64,000 nucleotides of DNA, taken from positions 6,448,001-6,512,000 of the forward strand of contig NZ_JASTLB010000001.1 in the NCBI RefSeq assembly GCF_030499535.1. Direction: 5' to 3'. Shown here in pieces: positions 17,423-32,158 of the stretch (the stretch's first letter is position 1; the number at the start of each line of letters is the position of its first letter). Under the pieces are notes generated by a model. The model worked only from the letters and a program-made list of their open reading frames with translations. It did no database searches and had not been told where the DNA came from. The position numbers and the translations under genes are program-made. The DNA comes from Streptomyces sp. TG1A-8 (GTDB lineage Bacteria; Actinomycetota; Actinomycetes; Streptomycetales; Streptomycetaceae).

Positions 17423-17656
17423 ATGACCCACGTCAATCCCGATCCGGAGCCCGAACGCACCACCGGCCTGGAGCCCGGCGGCGGAGTCCCGCCCGGCGAA
17501 ACCCCGCCCGCCGAGAGCAGCATGCCCGAGGCCGGCCCCCGCGAGACGCACAATCCGCCCAAGGGCTGGGCCAAGGCGCCGCTGACGCTGATCCTCGTCC
17601 TCGTCGTCCTGGTCGCGGCCTTCTTCCTGGTCTACGCCCTGACCCTGATCATGTGA
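17423..17656 (+). CDS. DUF6480 family small membrane protein
   Basis: 77 residues: a Pro/Glu-rich N-terminus with GLEPGGGVPPGETPPAESS, then PRETHNPPKGWAKAP, then one membrane helix (LTLILVLVVLVAAFFLVYAL) to the C-terminus. I recognise this as DUF6480, a small streptomycete family of unknown function that is often seen with stress genes. It is divergent from the truncated ligase. Short matching arms (GGCGGGG 17660-17666, CCCCGCC 17682-17688) after the stop may form a weak terminator. Confidence 0.78.
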   Translation: MTHVNPDPEPERTTGLEPGGGVPPGETPPAESSMPEAGPRETHNPPKGWAKAPLTLILVLVVLVAAFFLVYALTLIM

Positions 17657-17710
17657 CCCGGCGGGGCGCACGATCAGGCGTCCCCGCCCGCCGGACCGCC
17701 CGGAAGGACC

Positions 17711-18799
17711 TCACTCCTGGGTGTTGCGGACGCACTCGGTGACGACGTCCCGCAGGCTGCCGGTGCGCTCCAGCAGGAGCCGCTGCTCCCGGGCGCCGTT
17801 GCCGCGCCGCAGCAACTGCGCCACCGCCTCCTCGGCCCGGGCCGCGTCCCCGCTCCCGCCGAGCGCGTCCCCGGTGTGCTCCAGCAGCGAGCGCAGCACC
17901 TCGGAGGCGGGCCGGGGCCGCATGGTCACCGGGTCGAGCAGGTCCTGCTCCAGGCCGCAGCGGTGGGCCTGCCAGGCGGCCAGCCGCAGCAGGCTCACGC
18001 TGTGGTCGAGCGGCGGGCGGCCGGCCCGCCAGTCCCGCGCGGCCGTCTCCACCAGGGCGCGGGCCAGCGTGGCCACCAGGACGGCGGTGTCCGCGCGCAG
18101 GCACACGTCGGCCACCCGGATCTCCACCGTCGGATAGGTGGCGGACAGCCGGGCGTCGAAGTACACCATCGCCTGGTCCAGGATGACGCCGGTGCCGACC
18201 ATGTCCGCCACCTGCCGGTGGTACCGCTCGGCCGTCTGGAACAGCTCCGTCGGCCCGGCCGACGGCCAGCGCCCCCACACCCGGCTGCGGTAACTGGCGT
18301 ACGAGGTGTCCCGCCCCTGCCAGAAGGGGGAGTTGGCGCTGATCGCCGCCAGCACCGGCAGCCACGGGCGGATGCGGTCGACGACCGCGACGCCCTCCTC
18401 GTCGGACTCCACGGACACGTGGACGTGGCACCCGCACACCAGTTGCTCCTGGGTGGCGATGCCGTACTGCTCGGCCATCCACCGGTAGCGGTCGTTCATG
18501 CTGATGGAGGGGCTGACCGGCAGCGGGGAGGTGGCGAGCGCGGCGACCGTGCAGCCGAGCTCGCCGGCGTGCCGGGCCGCTTCCTTGCGGCAGCGCACGA
18601 TCTCCGCGCCGAGGTCCGCCATCTCCGACTGCGGATGCGTGGCGAACTCCAGCATCTGCCCGTACAGCTCCTTCTCGAAGACGTCCTGCTCGGGGTCGTC
18701 CTGGGCCGCGCGGGCCAGGACGGCCGCCGACAGCGCCTTCGGGTCGCCGCTGTCCGGATCGACCAGGAGGAGTTCCTCCTCCACTCCGACGGTGCGCAC
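17711..18799 (-). CDS. Carboxylate-amine ligase, glutamate-cysteine ligase GCS2/YbdK family
   Basis: 362 residues from a GTG start giving VRTVGVEEELLLVDPDSG, the invariant N-terminus of the GCS2 family; ATP-binding GVEEE is at residues 5-9. CGCHVHVSVE in the middle and WQGRDTSYASYRSRVWGRWP are further family motifs. YbdK-type enzymes ligate an amino group to the gamma-carboxyl of glutamate with weak glutamate-cysteine ligase activity; actinomycetes use mycothiol, so the true substrate here is uncertain. AAGGGCGGG precedes the start. It follows glgB on the same strand after 89 bases. Confidence 0.88.
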   Translation of the reverse strand: MRTVGVEEELLLVDPDSGDPKALSAAVLARAAQDDPEQDVFEKELYGQMLEFATHPQSEMADLGAEIVRCRKEAARHAGELGCTVAALATSPLPVSPSISMNDRYRWMAEQYGIATQEQLVCGCHVHVSVESDEEGVAVVDRIRPWLPVLAAISANSPFWQGRDTSYASYRSRVWGRWPSAGPTELFQTAERYHRQVADMVGTGVILDQAMVYFDARLSATYPTVEIRVADVCLRADTAVLVATLARALVETAARDWRAGRPPLDHSVSLLRLAAWQAHRCGLEQDLLDPVTMRPRPASEVLRSLLEHTGDALGGSGDAARAEEAVAQLLRRGNGAREQRLLLERTGSLRDVVTECVRNTQE

Positions 18800-18888
18800 G
18801 TGGTCCCGCCCTTCTGTCCGTGCCACGGGGGCAGTCCGGTCTGTACGACCCGCCTGCCCCCCGCGGGGCGCGCGACACCTGGACGGGA

Positions 18889-21096
18889 TCAGGGCGGGGG
18901 CGCCAGCCAGACCGTGGCGAGCGGCGGCAGGGTGAGCCGGAGGAACCCGTCCTCGGGTTCGAGCGCCCCCGGCCCGCCGACGGCGACACCGCCGCCGCCG
19001 TAGCGCGGGTCGTCGGTGTTCAGCGCCTCCTGCCAGGCGGGGGCCTCTTCGGGGACCCACAGGCGGTAGTCCTCGCGGACGACGGGGGAGAAGTTCGACA
19101 CGGCCAGGACCGGGGAGCCGTCGGTGTCGAACCGGAGGAAGGCGAACACGTTGTCGTCCGCCGCGTCGCACAGCACCCACCGGAAGCCGCCCGGATCGGT
19201 GTCGCGCCGCCACAGCGCCGGTGTCGCCCGGTACACCGTGTTCAGGTCCCGCACGAGATCCCGCACGCCCCGGTGGTCACCCGCGGCGCAGTGGCCCCCG
19301 TCGAGCAGCCACCACTCCGGTCCGTGCACCTCGGACCACTCGGCGCCCTGGGCGAACTCCTGGCCCATGAAAAGCAGTTGCTTGCCCGGGTGGGCCCACA
19401 TGAAGCCGAGGTAGGCGCGCTGGTTGGCCCGCCGCTGCCACCAGTCGCCGGGCATCTTCGACACGAGGGACCGCTTGCCGTGGACGACCTCGTCGTGCGA
19501 GATCGGCAGGACGTAGTTCTCGCTGTGGGCGTACACCATCGAGAAGGTCATCTCGTGGTGGTGGTACCTGCGGTGCACCGGCTCCTTCCGGACGTACCGG
19601 AGCGAGTCGTGCATCCAGCCCATGTTCCACTTCAGGCCGAACCCGAGCCCGCCCGCGTCCGTCGGCCGGGTCACCCCCTCCCACGCGGTGGACTCCTCGG
19701 CGATGGTCACCACGCCCGGGCAGCGCCGGTAGACGGTGGCGTTCATCTCCTGCAGGAAGGCGACCGCGTCCAGGTTCTCCCGGCCGCCGAACTCGTTGGG
19801 CGCCCACTGGCCCGGCCCGCGCGAGTAGTCGAGGTAGAGCATGGAGGCGACGGCGTCCACGCGCAGCCCGTCGATGTGGAACTCCTCGCACCAGTAGACG
19901 GCGTTGGCGACCAGGAAGTTGCGCACCTCGGTGCGGCCGAAGTCGAACTCGTACGTCCCCCAGTCCGGGTGCTCCGCCCGCCGGGAGTCCCCGGGCTCGT
20001 ACAGCGGGTCCCCGTCGAACCGGGCCAGCGCCCAGTCGTCCTTGGGGAAGTGCGCGGGCACCCAGTCCATGATCACGCCGATGCCGGCCCGGTGCAGCGC
20101 GTCGACGAGGTACCTGAAGTCGTCCGGGGGACCGAGCCGGGACGTCGGCGCGTAGTAGGAGGTGACCTGGTAGCCCCAGGAGCCGCCGAAGGGGTGCTCG
20201 GCGACCGGCATCAGCTCCACGTGCGTGAAGCCCATCTCCTTGACGTACGCGGGCAGCTGGTCGGCGAGCTGGCGGTAGGTCAGGCCCGGCCGCCAGGACG
20301 GCAGGTGGACCTCGTACACCGAGAACGGCGCCTCGTGCACGGGCGTGTCGCCCCGGTGCGCCATCCACCGCGCGTCGCCCCACTCGTAGTGCGACGCCGT
20401 GACGACGGACGCCGTGGCGGGCGGCACCTCCGTGCGCCGGGCCATCGGGTCCGCCTTCAGGAACCGGTCGCCGTGCCGGGAGGTGATCTCGAACTTGTAG
20501 CGGGCGCCCTCGCCGACCCCGGGCAGGAACAGCTCCCACACGCCGGACGCGCCGAGCGATCGCATCGGGTGCTGCGTGCCGTCCCAGTACGTGAAGTCCC
20601 CGGTCACCCGCACTCCCCGGGCGTTCGGCGCCCACACGGTGAACCGGGTGCCCGCCACGCCCTGGTGCGTCATGGGCTCGGCGCCGAGCGCCCGCCACAA
20701 CTGCTCGTGCCGGCCCTCGCGGATCAGGTGGAGGTCCAGCTCGCCGAGGGCGGGCAGGAACCGGTACGGGTCCTCCACCTCCAGCTCGCCGTCGTCGTAG
20801 GACGCCACCAGCGTGTACGGCGGGACCCGCGGGTGGGGCAGGAGGGCGGCAAAGAGCCCGCCGCCCTCGGGCGCGAGGCGGTGGCGCGTGCCGTCGACGA
20901 GGACGTCCACCGCACGGGCGTTCGGCCGCAGCGCCCGCACTAGGGTGCCGCCCGGCGCCGGGTGGGCGCCCAGCAGGGCGTGCGGGTCGTGGTGGGCGCC
21001 GGCGAGCAGCCGGTCGCGGTCGGCGGGGTCGAGGGGCCCGGCCGGGGGCGGGAGGGGACCCGCCGGCTCGGGCGGTGACGTGTCGCGCAGTGCCAC
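18889..21096 (-). CDS. glgB: 1,4-alpha-glucan branching enzyme
   Basis: GH13 enzyme of 735 residues that makes alpha-1,6 branches on linear alpha-1,4-glucan. It has an N-terminal CBM48-type region, then the catalytic barrel. The nucleophile is Asp414 in DGLRVDAV, the acid/base Glu467 in TIAEEST (53 residues later, the spacing of known branching enzymes), and the stabiliser lies in [13 protein letters not shown] start with GGGGAGG upstream. It is the last gene of the glgE-treS-mak-glgB operon, four bases after mak, so GlgE-made linear glucan would be branched directly. Confidence 0.96.
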   Translation of the reverse strand: MALRDTSPPEPAGPLPPPAGPLDPADRDRLLAGAHHDPHALLGAHPAPGGTLVRALRPNARAVDVLVDGTRHRLAPEGGGLFAALLPHPRVPPYTLVASYDDGELEVEDPYRFLPALGELDLHLIREGRHEQLWRALGAEPMTHQGVAGTRFTVWAPNARGVRVTGDFTYWDGTQHPMRSLGASGVWELFLPGVGEGARYKFEITSRHGDRFLKADPMARRTEVPPATASVVTASHYEWGDARWMAHRGDTPVHEAPFSVYEVHLPSWRPGLTYRQLADQLPAYVKEMGFTHVELMPVAEHPFGGSWGYQVTSYYAPTSRLGPPDDFRYLVDALHRAGIGVIMDWVPAHFPKDDWALARFDGDPLYEPGDSRRAEHPDWGTYEFDFGRTEVRNFLVANAVYWCEEFHIDGLRVDAVASMLYLDYSRGPGQWAPNEFGGRENLDAVAFLQEMNATVYRRCPGVVTIAEESTAWEGVTRPTDAGGLGFGLKWNMGWMHDSLRYVRKEPVHRRYHHHEMTFSMVYAHSENYVLPISHDEVVHGKRSLVSKMPGDWWQRRANQRAYLGFMWAHPGKQLLFMGQEFAQGAEWSEVHGPEWWLLDGGHCAAGDHRGVRDLVRDLNTVYRATPALWRRDTDPGGFRWVLCDAADDNVFAFLRFDTDGSPVLAVSNFSPVVREDYRLWVPEEAPAWQEALNTDDPRYGGGGVAVGGPGALEPEDGFLRLTLPPLATVWLAPPP

Positions 21097-21100
21097 GACC

Positions 21101-22465
21101 TCAGCCTCCCCACACGGCGAGCCGCTCGATCGCGGCCATCGGGACCGGCAGCCAGTCCGGCCGGTGCCTCGCCTCGTACAGCACCTCGTACACCGCCCTG
21201 TCCGTCTCGTGCGCGCGCAGCAGCGCGTGCTTCTTGCGCGGGTCCCAGCCGGCCCGGGCCGCGTAGCCCGCGCAGAACGCCTCCCGGCAGCGGCGGGCCC
21301 ACTCCGGCCGCCAGGGGCGGCGCTGCCGGGCCGCGTAGTCGAAGGAGCGCAGCATCCCGGCCACGTCCCGCACCGGTGACTGCGCGGCCCGCCGCTCGGC
21401 GAGCGGCCGGGAGGGCTCGCCCTCGAAGTCGATGACGAACCAGTCCCGCCCGGCCCGCAGCACCTGCCCGAGGTGCAGGTCGCCGTGGATGCGCTGGGCG
21501 GGCGGCCCGGTGTCGCAGGTGGCCAGCGCCCCGAACGCGGCGCGCAGCCCGGGGGCGAAGGGCCGCAGTGCGGGGACGGCGTGCACGGCCGCGTCCAGCC
21601 GCGCGCACATCGCCTCCGCCGTACGGCCGTTCCGGCCCTGTCCGGCTGGCGGGAACGCCTCGGCCAGCGCGAGGTGCACCTCGGCCGTGGTCCGGCCCAG
21701 TTCGCGGGCCTCGGCGGTGAAGTCGTCGCCCGCCGCGAGCGCCCGCAGCGCCAGCGTCCAGCCGTCGGCGGCGTCGGGCAGGAACGGCTGCAGGACGCCC
21801 AGGGTGGCCGGGCGCGGCGCGGCCGTGCTGAACCAGGCCACCGGCGCCGGCACCCGGGTGCAGCCCTGCGCGGCCAGTGCTCCCGGCACCTCCAGGTCCG
21901 GGTTGACGCCGGACTGGATGCGGCGGAACACCTTCAGGATGTACGCGTCGCCGTAGACGATCGAGGAGTTGGACTGTTCGGCGTCCAGCAGCCGCGGCGG
22001 CAGTCCGCCGGGCACGTGGGCGGCCGGGTCGGCCCCGAAGCGCAGCGGGCCCGCCGTGCCCGGCTGCCGCAGCCGTTCCAACAGCAGATGGGCCGAGCGC
22101 GGGTCCTGCAGGGCGTCGTAGACCGCGAGGCCGGCCAGCGGGCCCTCCTGCGCGCGGCCGAGGAACGCCCGCTCCAGCCGCGGCGCGGACCGCTCGCGCA
22201 GACCGAGCAGCAGCTGGTAGCAGTCGCCGGGCGGGGGAGCGCCGCCGGGGGCGGGCACCGGCGCGTGCCCGGCGTGGACCAGCAGGTGCAGACAGCCCGG
22301 GAACAGCTCCGTCACGGACAGCACCGACAGGTCCGTGACGGGCCGGTCCTTGCCCGCGAACCAGCGCTGCCGGGGCAGCCAGTCGCGCAGCAGCCCGCCC
22401 AGCGAGGCCAGGGGCCGGTCGACGCCGGCCGCGGCTCTCGGGCGGAGGGTGATGGTCTTCGGCAT
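21101..22465 (-). CDS. mak: Maltokinase
   Basis: 454-residue kinase (Pep2/Mak) that phosphorylates maltose to maltose 1-phosphate with ATP, feeding GlgE. The N-terminal cap region has [15 protein letters not shown] (about residues 27-41). The kinase core has the catalytic loop [11 protein letters not shown] and the metal-binding [16 protein letters not shown], as in aminoglycoside-phosphotransferase folds. It is separated from treS by 31 bases and from glgB by four. Unlike some actinomycetes, mak is not fused to treS here. Confidence 0.94.
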   Translation of the reverse strand: MPKTITLRPRAAAGVDRPLASLGGLLRDWLPRQRWFAGKDRPVTDLSVLSVTELFPGCLHLLVHAGHAPVPAPGGAPPPGDCYQLLLGLRERSAPRLERAFLGRAQEGPLAGLAVYDALQDPRSAHLLLERLRQPGTAGPLRFGADPAAHVPGGLPPRLLDAEQSNSSIVYGDAYILKVFRRIQSGVNPDLEVPGALAAQGCTRVPAPVAWFSTAAPRPATLGVLQPFLPDAADGWTLALRALAAGDDFTAEARELGRTTAEVHLALAEAFPPAGQGRNGRTAEAMCARLDAAVHAVPALRPFAPGLRAAFGALATCDTGPPAQRIHGDLHLGQVLRAGRDWFVIDFEGEPSRPLAERRAAQSPVRDVAGMLRSFDYAARQRRPWRPEWARRCREAFCAGYAARAGWDPRKKHALLRAHETDRAVYEVLYEARHRPDWLPVPMAAIERLAVWGG

Positions 22466-22496
22466 GGTGACGCGTCCTTCCCTCGGTGCCGGGCGC

Positions 22497-24211
<1,715 letters not shown>

Positions 24212-24215
<4 letters not shown>

Positions 24216-26203
24216 GGCGCTGAGGGCCCTCCGATCTGCGGCGTCGATCGCCGGACGTGGAGCACGTGCGCCGGCGCCCTGCCCGGGGTGAGGCGCACGT
24301 AATTGGTCCTGCCCCAGCGGTAGGTCTCACCGGTCAGTCCGTCGTGCACGGACAGGGCGGCGTCCGGGCCGAGGCCGAGCTGCGGCATGTCCAACGAGAC
24401 CCAGGCTTCCCGGGTGTGGTGCGGGTCGAGGTTGACGACCACGATGACCGTGTCCGCTCCCGTGCTCTTGCTGTAGGCGAGCACGGCGTCGTTGTCGGTC
24501 GGGTGGAAACGGAGGTTCCGCAGGCGCTGCAGCGCCGGGTGCTGCCGGCGCAGGGCGTTGAGCCGGGTGATGAGGGGGGCGATGGTGCGGCCCTCGCGGG
24601 CGGCGGCTTCCCAGTCGCGGGGTTTGAGCTGGTACTTCTCGGAGTCGAGGTATTCCTCGCTGCCCTCGCGCAGCGGGGTGTTCTCGCACAGTTCGTAGCC
24701 GCTGTAGATGCCCCAGGCCGGGGAGAGGGTGGCGGCCAGTACGGCGCGGACCTCGAAGGCGGGCCGGCCGCCGTGCTGGAGGTAGGCGTGCAGGATGTCG
24801 GGGGTGTTGGGGAAGAGGTTCGGCCGCATGTAGGCCGCCGCCTCCCCGGACAGCTCGGTGAGGTACTCCGTCAGTTCCTGCTTGGTGTTGCGCCAGGTGA
24901 AGTAGGTGTAGGACTGCTGGAAGCCGATCTGGGCCAGGGTGTGCATCATCGCGGGCCGGGTGAAGGCCTCGGCCAGGAAGATCACGTCCGGGTCGGTGCG
25001 GTTGACCTCGCCGATGACCCGTTCCCAGAAGACCACCGGCTTGGTGTGGGGGTTGTCCACGCGGAAGATCCGCACCCCGTGCGCCATCCAGTGGCGCAGG
25101 ATCCGCACCGTCTCGCGCACCAGGCCGTCCATGTCGGCGTCGAAGGCGACGGGGTAGATGTCCTGGTACTTCTTGGGCGGGTTCTCGGCGTGGGCGATGG
25201 TGCCGTCGCAGCGGTGGTGGAACCACTGGGGGTGCTTGTCCACCCAGGGGTGGTCGGGGGAGCACTGCAGGGCGAAGTCCAGGGCGATCTCCAGGCCCAG
25301 CTCGCGGGCGCGGGCGACGAAGCGGTCGAAGTCCTCCAGCGTGCCCAGCGCGGGGTGGACGGCGTCGTGGCCGCCCTCGGGGGAGCCGATCGCCCAGGGC
25401 ACGCCGACGTCGTCGGGGCCGGCGGTGAGGGTGTTGTTCGGGCCCTTGCGGAAGGTGGTGCCGATGGGGTGGACGGGGGGCAGGTAGACGACGTCGAAGC
25501 CCATCCCGGCGATGGCCGGCAGCCGGCGGGCGGCGGTGCGGAAGGTGCCGTGGGGCTGCTCGGCGGTGCCCTCGGAACGGGGGAAGAACTCGTACCACGA
25601 GCCGTACAGCGCCCGCTCGCGCTCGACCAGCAGCGGCATCGGGTCGGAGGCGGTGACCAGCTCCCGCAGCGGGTGACGGGCCAGCACCTCCACCACCCCC
25701 GGCGCCAGCGCCGCCGCGAAACGCGCCGGCACCGGCAGCCGGTCGTCGCCGAGCGTCCGCGCGGCGGTGAGGACCAGGTCCCGTCCGGGCCCCTTCGGCA
25801 CGCCGGCGGCCGCGCGCTCGTGGAGTTCGGCGCCCTCCTCCAGGACCAGGCCGGTGCCGGTCCCGGCCGGGACCTTGACCTCCGCGCGGTGCCGCCAGGT
25901 GGTGACCGGGTCCGACCACGCCTCCACCCGGAAGGTCCAGCGGCCGGTGGTGTCCGCGGTGACCTCCGCGCCCCAGACGTCGCTGCCCGGGGACAGCTCC
26001 CGCATCGGCGTCCAGGGGCCGCGCCGGCCCCCGGGATCCCGCAGGACGACGTTCGCGCCCACCGCGTCGTGCCCCTCCCGGAACACCGTGGCGGTGACCT
26101 GGAAGGCCTCCCCGGCCACCGCCTTCGCCGGACGCCTGCCGCACTCCACGGCGGGCCGGACGTCGCGTACCGGTACGCGTCCGATGGCCGGGGTCCTGCG
26201 CAT
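24212..26203 (-). CDS. glgE: Alpha-1,4-glucan:maltose-1-phosphate maltosyltransferase
   Basis: 663-residue GH13 enzyme that extends alpha-1,4-glucan two glucoses at a time from maltose 1-phosphate. The nucleophile is Asp383 in [11 protein letters not shown] and the acid/base Glu412 in FLAEAFTRP; the 29-residue spacing equals that of characterised Streptomyces GlgE. An N-terminal beta domain (residues about 1-200) precedes the barrel. The ATG follows GGAGGTGAG. It is the first gene of the glgE-treS-mak-glgB operon, and the promoter should lie in 26204-26298. Streptomycetes often carry two glgE copies. Confidence 0.96.
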
Positions 26204-26298
26204 GGATCTCACCTCCACCGTGCGCGGAGCCCGGCTCCGCGATCCGAGTGCACGGGCGGCGGCTGCCGTCCCGTGGGAAACGCGAGTGCGGTGCCGGG

Positions 26299-26598
26299 TC
26301 AGGGACTCGGCGCCGCGGACCGCCGTTCGGGTGGCGGGGCCCGCCTGGCCCTGCGGCTCGGCTGCGGCCGTCCGTCCTGCTCGCGCAGGTAGGTGACCGG
26401 GTTGGTACGCAGGTACCGCTCGGCGGCGTCGGCCGCCTCCCGGGCGCATCGCTTTCCCATCAGCACGCACAAGGTGTAGCCCGAGTCCTCGAAGGCGGCC
26501 CGGACCGTGCGGTCGCGGGGCGAGGCGAGCATCACGCGCTCCCACGCCCGGTAACGCCGCAACTGCCGGGCCACTTCGGCCTTGGCGGGGAGCAGCAT
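26299..26598 (-). CDS. DUF5133 domain-containing protein (second copy)
   Basis: 99 residues. LLPAKAEVARQLRRYRAWERVML and DSGYTLCVLMGKRC mark it as a DUF5133 relative of the gene at 11243, though the two differ widely outside the YTLCV core. The C-terminal 25 residues are basic and low-complexity. A GAAGAGGG site sits close to the ATG. It lies 95 bases upstream of glgE on the same strand and might be co-transcribed with it. Function unknown; the repeated association with stress-linked genes is a hint of a regulatory role. Confidence 0.75.
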   Translation of the reverse strand: MLLPAKAEVARQLRRYRAWERVMLASPRDRTVRAAFEDSGYTLCVLMGKRCAREAADAAERYLRTNPVTYLREQDGRPQPSRRARRAPPPERRSAAPSP

Positions 26599-26901
26599 GA
26601 CCCTCTTCACCTTCCACGCTCTCGACTGGGCGCGTTCCCGACGGTCGGGTGGCGTCCGCGCACGGAAGGGCGCGGAACCGTTACGGCGATCGAGGCTTTC
26701 ACCCATGGTGCACGGACGGCGACGCAACGTCCTGTTAGACCTTCAACCACCCGGCCATCCGGGTCCTCGTGTTGCACGAATGGCGTAGCTCCCGCACCGT
26801 GGAAGTGACGCAGAAGCGATCGACGCTCACGCTCGGTGTCCGGGATCCCTCCTGGACGGGGCGAGGGGAGCGGGAGCTTCGCCGGTGAGGAGCAAGCGAC
26901 G
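26599..26901. other. Divergent intergenic region between DUF5133 and Pep-like genes
   Basis: About 300 bases without a gene. It must hold promoters for both directions, since the DUF5133/glgE side and the Pep/glgX side diverge here. I see no convincing -35/-10 pair, SigB-type motif or strong palindrome. The last 20 bases carry the GGTGAGGAGC ribosome site of the gene at 26902. Confidence 0.5.
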
Positions 26902-27413
26902 ATGAAGACCGCAGTGCCCTGCTGCTACCACCTCGACGTGGAAGTCAGTCCGGAACGGGTGGTACAGGTCAGCCGCATCCTGGGCGCCCACCTCCGCCAC
27001 TGGGACCTCGACAGCCTCGTGGCCCCCGTCTGCCGCGGCGCCGAACTGCTGCTGCGAGCCATCGACCGGCACGCCACGGACAAGGCCACCTCGATCGAGA
27101 TGTGGTGGAACGGCCAGCACCTCATCACCGCCGTCGGCGGGTGGGACCGCGACCTGCGCCCCGACCAGGACCTGCGGGCCTGTCTGGCGGACATCGCCGC
27201 CACGAGCGACGGCTGGGGGTGCTGCGCCTCGGAGACCGGCAGTAAGATCATCTGGTTCTCCCAGCGCGCCCGGGCCGGCCAGCGCGTCCCGCTGGTCCCG
27301 ACCGTCCCGGAGCCGAGCCTGCGCACGGTGCTGCAGGTGCCGCGCACGGTGCGCGCGGCCTGCCTGGCCGCCTCCGCGGCCGCCGCGCACGGCGGCGTCC
27401 CGGAGGACGCCCG

Positions 27414-27417
<4 letters not shown>
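26902..27417 (+). CDS. Pep-type protein, ATPase-like fold without clear ATP boxes
   Basis: 171 residues. The central part (CRGAELLLRAIDRHATDKATSI, then GWDRDLRPDQD and SDGWGCCASETGSKIIWFSQRA) follows the outline of HATPase_c_2 regulators, but the N box has lost its usual Asn and the glycine boxes are degenerate. I recall similar proteins named Pep in the Streptomyces glgE/treS loci. It overlaps the start of glgX by four bases (GTGA) and is surely co-translated. A regulatory role in alpha-glucan metabolism is a guess. Two adjacent cysteines (CC) occur near both ends of the core. Confidence 0.65.
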
Positions 27418-29558
<2,141 letters not shown>

Positions 29559-29581
29559 GCGCCGCGGGAAGGCGGTGCCGC

Positions 29582-29611
29582 GGCGCCGCACGGGGTCCGC
29601 CGTGCGGCGCC
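29582..29611. terminator. Bidirectional stem-loop terminator
   Basis: A perfect 12-base stem, GGCGCCGCACGG (29582-29593) with CCGTGCGGCGCC (29600-29611), has loop GGTCCG. It lies between the convergent glgX and VOC genes, 24 bases after glgX and 44 after the VOC stop, and would serve both. Confidence 0.65.
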
Positions 29612-29654
29612 CCGCGCGTCACGGTGCCGGCGGACCGGTCCCGGCGGGCCGCCG

Positions 29655-30461
29655 TCAGCGGTTCCGGCGGGAGGTCACCGTGAACTGGGCCCCGTCCGGG
29701 TCCCGCAGGATCGCCTCCGACTCGTTCTCGCTCAGCACGCTGCCGCCGTGTTTCTCGGCGGTGCGGGCGCAGCCGGCCACGTCGGCCACCGCGAAGTGGA
29801 CCTGCCAGTGCGGCCGCACCGAGGGGTCGGGGGCCGCCTCCACCGCGCCGGAGTCGATCCGTGCCACCACGTCGCCCCGGCTGCGCAGCACCACCTCGCC
29901 GCCCTCGTACTGCACCTCGCAGCAGCCGGGCGTCCGGGAGGCCCAGTCGAGGATCTCCCCGTAGAAGATCGCGGCGTCGAAGGCGTCGCGGGTGTGCAGC
30001 CGGACGAAGGTCGGGGACGCCCGCCGCCACGCCTCCCAGTTGACGACCAGCTCGCCCTGCCAGATGCCGAAGGTGGCCCCGTCGCGATCGGCGAGCAGGG
30101 CGGCCCGCCCCGGCGGGAAGGACAGCGGCCCGACCGCCGCCGTGCCGCCGCGCTCCCGGACGCGGGAGACCGCCACGTCGGCGTCCGGGACCGCGAAGTA
30201 CGGCGTCCAGGCCACCGCCATCTGCCACATGGCGGCCACGGCGGCGATCCCGGCGACCGGCACTCCGCCCGCCAGGGCGACGCGGAAGTGCTCGCCGAGC
30301 CTGGCGCCGCGCCACCGCCAGCCCAGCACGGCGGCGTAGAAGTCCTGGGTCGTGCCCAGGTCGCGGCTGGTCAGGCTCACCCAGCAGGGCGCGCCGAAGA
30401 CGGAGTGCGTGGAGACGACGTCTCCCGTCCGTGTGGTGCCGCCGGCGGACATGTGGTTCAT
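29655..30461 (-). CDS. VOC family protein (double glyoxalase-fold)
   Basis: 268 residues with two tandem glyoxalase/bleomycin-resistance modules. Module one starts at GAPCWVSLTSRDLGTTQDFYAAVLGWRW, module two at SPTFVRLHTRDAFDAAIFYGEILDWAS; each ends in a DG-AT-F / DGAQF strand. Such proteins use a metal in the cleft for lyase, dioxygenase or binding roles; this one cannot be assigned further. Start ATG 30461 is chosen, but ribosome sites before it and before ATG 30452 are weak. Confidence 0.8.
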   Translation of the reverse strand: MNHMSAGGTTRTGDVVSTHSVFGAPCWVSLTSRDLGTTQDFYAAVLGWRWRGARLGEHFRVALAGGVPVAGIAAVAAMWQMAVAWTPYFAVPDADVAVSRVRERGGTAAVGPLSFPPGRAALLADRDGATFGIWQGELVVNWEAWRRASPTFVRLHTRDAFDAAIFYGEILDWASRTPGCCEVQYEGGEVVLRSRGDVVARIDSGAVEAAPDPSVRPHWQVHFAVADVAGCARTAEKHGGSVLSENESEAILRDPDGAQFTVTSRRNR

Positions 30462-30667
30462 GGCAGTCGCGTCCCGGTCTCGGTGCCCGGCGGTCACCCG
30501 GTCGCACCGGTGCCCGGCCGGAGAAAAGGTCGAATGGTTGCCCCCTACCCAGTCGGCGCGGATTCAAGGGGGGTGAGCGCGGTGGATGCGCGGCATCCGG
30601 GCGGCCGGTGGTCCGACCGGTCCGCGCACACCGTGCGGTTCGCCCGGGCCGCCGGACGCGGTGCCGT

Positions 30668-31459
30668 TCAGGGGACGTCCGCGAGGAGTTCCTCGCGCAG
30701 CCGGTCGAAGCAGCCGCTGAGCAGCCGGGAGACGTGCATCTGTGAGATGCCGAGCTGCCGGGCGATGCAGCTCTGCGTCATCCCGCCGAAGAACCGCAGG
30801 TAGAGAATGGTGCGCTCGCGCTCGGGCAGCGCCGCCAGGCACGGCTTGACCGCGGCCCGGTCGATGACCAGGTCGTAGCCCGGGTCCGGCTCGCCGAGCG
30901 AGTCCCCGAGGGCGTAGCCCTCCGTACCGGCCACCTCGGCGTCCAGGGACAGCGCGGTGAAGCACTCCAGTGCCTCCATGCCGGTGCGGACCTCGTCCTC
31001 GCCCATCCCGGTGAACTCGGCGATCTCGGCGACGGTGGGCCCGCGCCCGGGGGTGGTCTGCGCCAGTTCCTTCACGGCGCCGCGGACCCGGTTGCGCAGG
31101 TCCTGCACCCGGCGCGGCACGTGCAGGGTCCACATGTGGTCGCGGAAGTGGCGCTTGATCTCACCGGTGATGGTGGGCACCGCGTACGCCTCGAAGGCGC
31201 GGCCGCGCTCGGGGTCGTAGTGGTCGACGGCCTTGACCAGGCCCAGCGCGGCCACCTGGTACAGGTCCTCCAGGGCTTCCCCGCGCCCGCGGAACCGTAC
31301 GGCGATCCGCTCGGCCATGGGCAGCCAGAGCCGGACCAGTTCGTCCCGGAGCGCCCGGCGCTCGGGGCCGTCGGGCAGCTTGGCGAGCCGCTCGAAGGAT
31401 TCGCCCGTGTCCGGCGCGTCGTCATGGGGATGGGGCTTGGTGCTGGCAGTGACAGGCAT
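30668..31459 (-). CDS. SigB/SigF/SigG-type RNA polymerase sigma factor (second)
   Basis: 263-residue alternative sigma factor. Region 2 contains LEDLYQVAALGLVKAVDHYDPERG and AYAVPTITGEIKRHFRDHMW; region 4 contains LPERERTILYLRFFGGMTQ and IARQLGISQMHVSRLL. GAGAGAGG precedes the ATG at 31459. Like the sigma gene at 10356 it belongs to the Streptomyces stress sigma group; from memory the position beside a glgX gene resembles sigG of S. coelicolor, not verified. No anti-sigma gene is next to it. Confidence 0.93.
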   Translation of the reverse strand: MPVTASTKPHPHDDAPDTGESFERLAKLPDGPERRALRDELVRLWLPMAERIAVRFRGRGEALEDLYQVAALGLVKAVDHYDPERGRAFEAYAVPTITGEIKRHFRDHMWTLHVPRRVQDLRNRVRGAVKELAQTTPGRGPTVAEIAEFTGMGEDEVRTGMEALECFTALSLDAEVAGTEGYALGDSLGEPDPGYDLVIDRAAVKPCLAALPERERTILYLRFFGGMTQSCIARQLGISQMHVSRLLSGCFDRLREELLADVP

Positions 31460-31680
31460 CGCGCGCACCTCTCTCGGCAGGTGCTGGATCGACAGACACC
31501 GTGGGAGGAGCGCTCGGACCGTGGAGAGGACACCGGGGCGTCCGGCCGGAGTCGGCTCCCACGGACGTGCCTCCTGTCCGAAGCACTGACGTTCAGATTC
31601 CCGTGGGGGATTTACCAAATCAATTATGGGCATACAGGGACGTTTAGGCATCTTCTCTTGACCGCTTCTTGGTGCGCGAC

Positions 31681-31697
31681 ACCTCTGTGACAGAGGT
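31681..31697. promoter_or_regulatory. Perfect palindrome, likely MarR operator
   Basis: ACCTCTG (31681-31687), TGA, CAGAGGT (31691-31697) is a perfect 7-base inverted repeat with a three-base centre. It ends 12 bases before the GTG of a MarR regulator at the head of an ABC-exporter operon. Size and position fit autorepression by a MarR dimer. Confidence 0.65.
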
Positions 31698-31709
31698 AAT
31701 CTCCGGTGC

Positions 31710-32158
31710 GTGGAACCCGATCTCCCCGAGGAACTGGCCGACGCCCTGGTGCGGATCCACCGGCTGGTCCGCCGCCGGCTGCGCGGCGGACCGACCGCGC
31801 CGCGGCTGCGCGGCGCCGAGGTGGAACTGCTGCGGCTGGTCGAGGGCCGGCCCGGCATCGGCATCTCCGAGGCCGCCAGGACCCTGCACCTGGCGGACAA
31901 CTCGGTGTCGACCCTGGTCAACCAGCTCGTCCGGGACGGACACCTGCTCCGGGAGACCGACCCCGCCGACCGGCGCGCCGCCCGCCTGCTGCTCACCGAC
32001 GCCGCCGGGAAGCGGCTCGCGGACTGGCGGCGCCGGCGCACCGAGCTGGTCGGCCGGCAGGTCTCCCGGCTCGACGAAGCCGACCGGGAGGCCCTGCGCG
32101 CGGCGCTCCCGGCCCTGCGCGCACTGGCCGTCGCCCTGCACGAGGAGGCCGAGGAAAC

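Noticed and set aside
13001..17656. A 1551-residue plus-strand open frame
   Set aside because: Antisense of the FUSC, NDH-2 and ligase genes; only its last 77 residues (DUF6480) are real.
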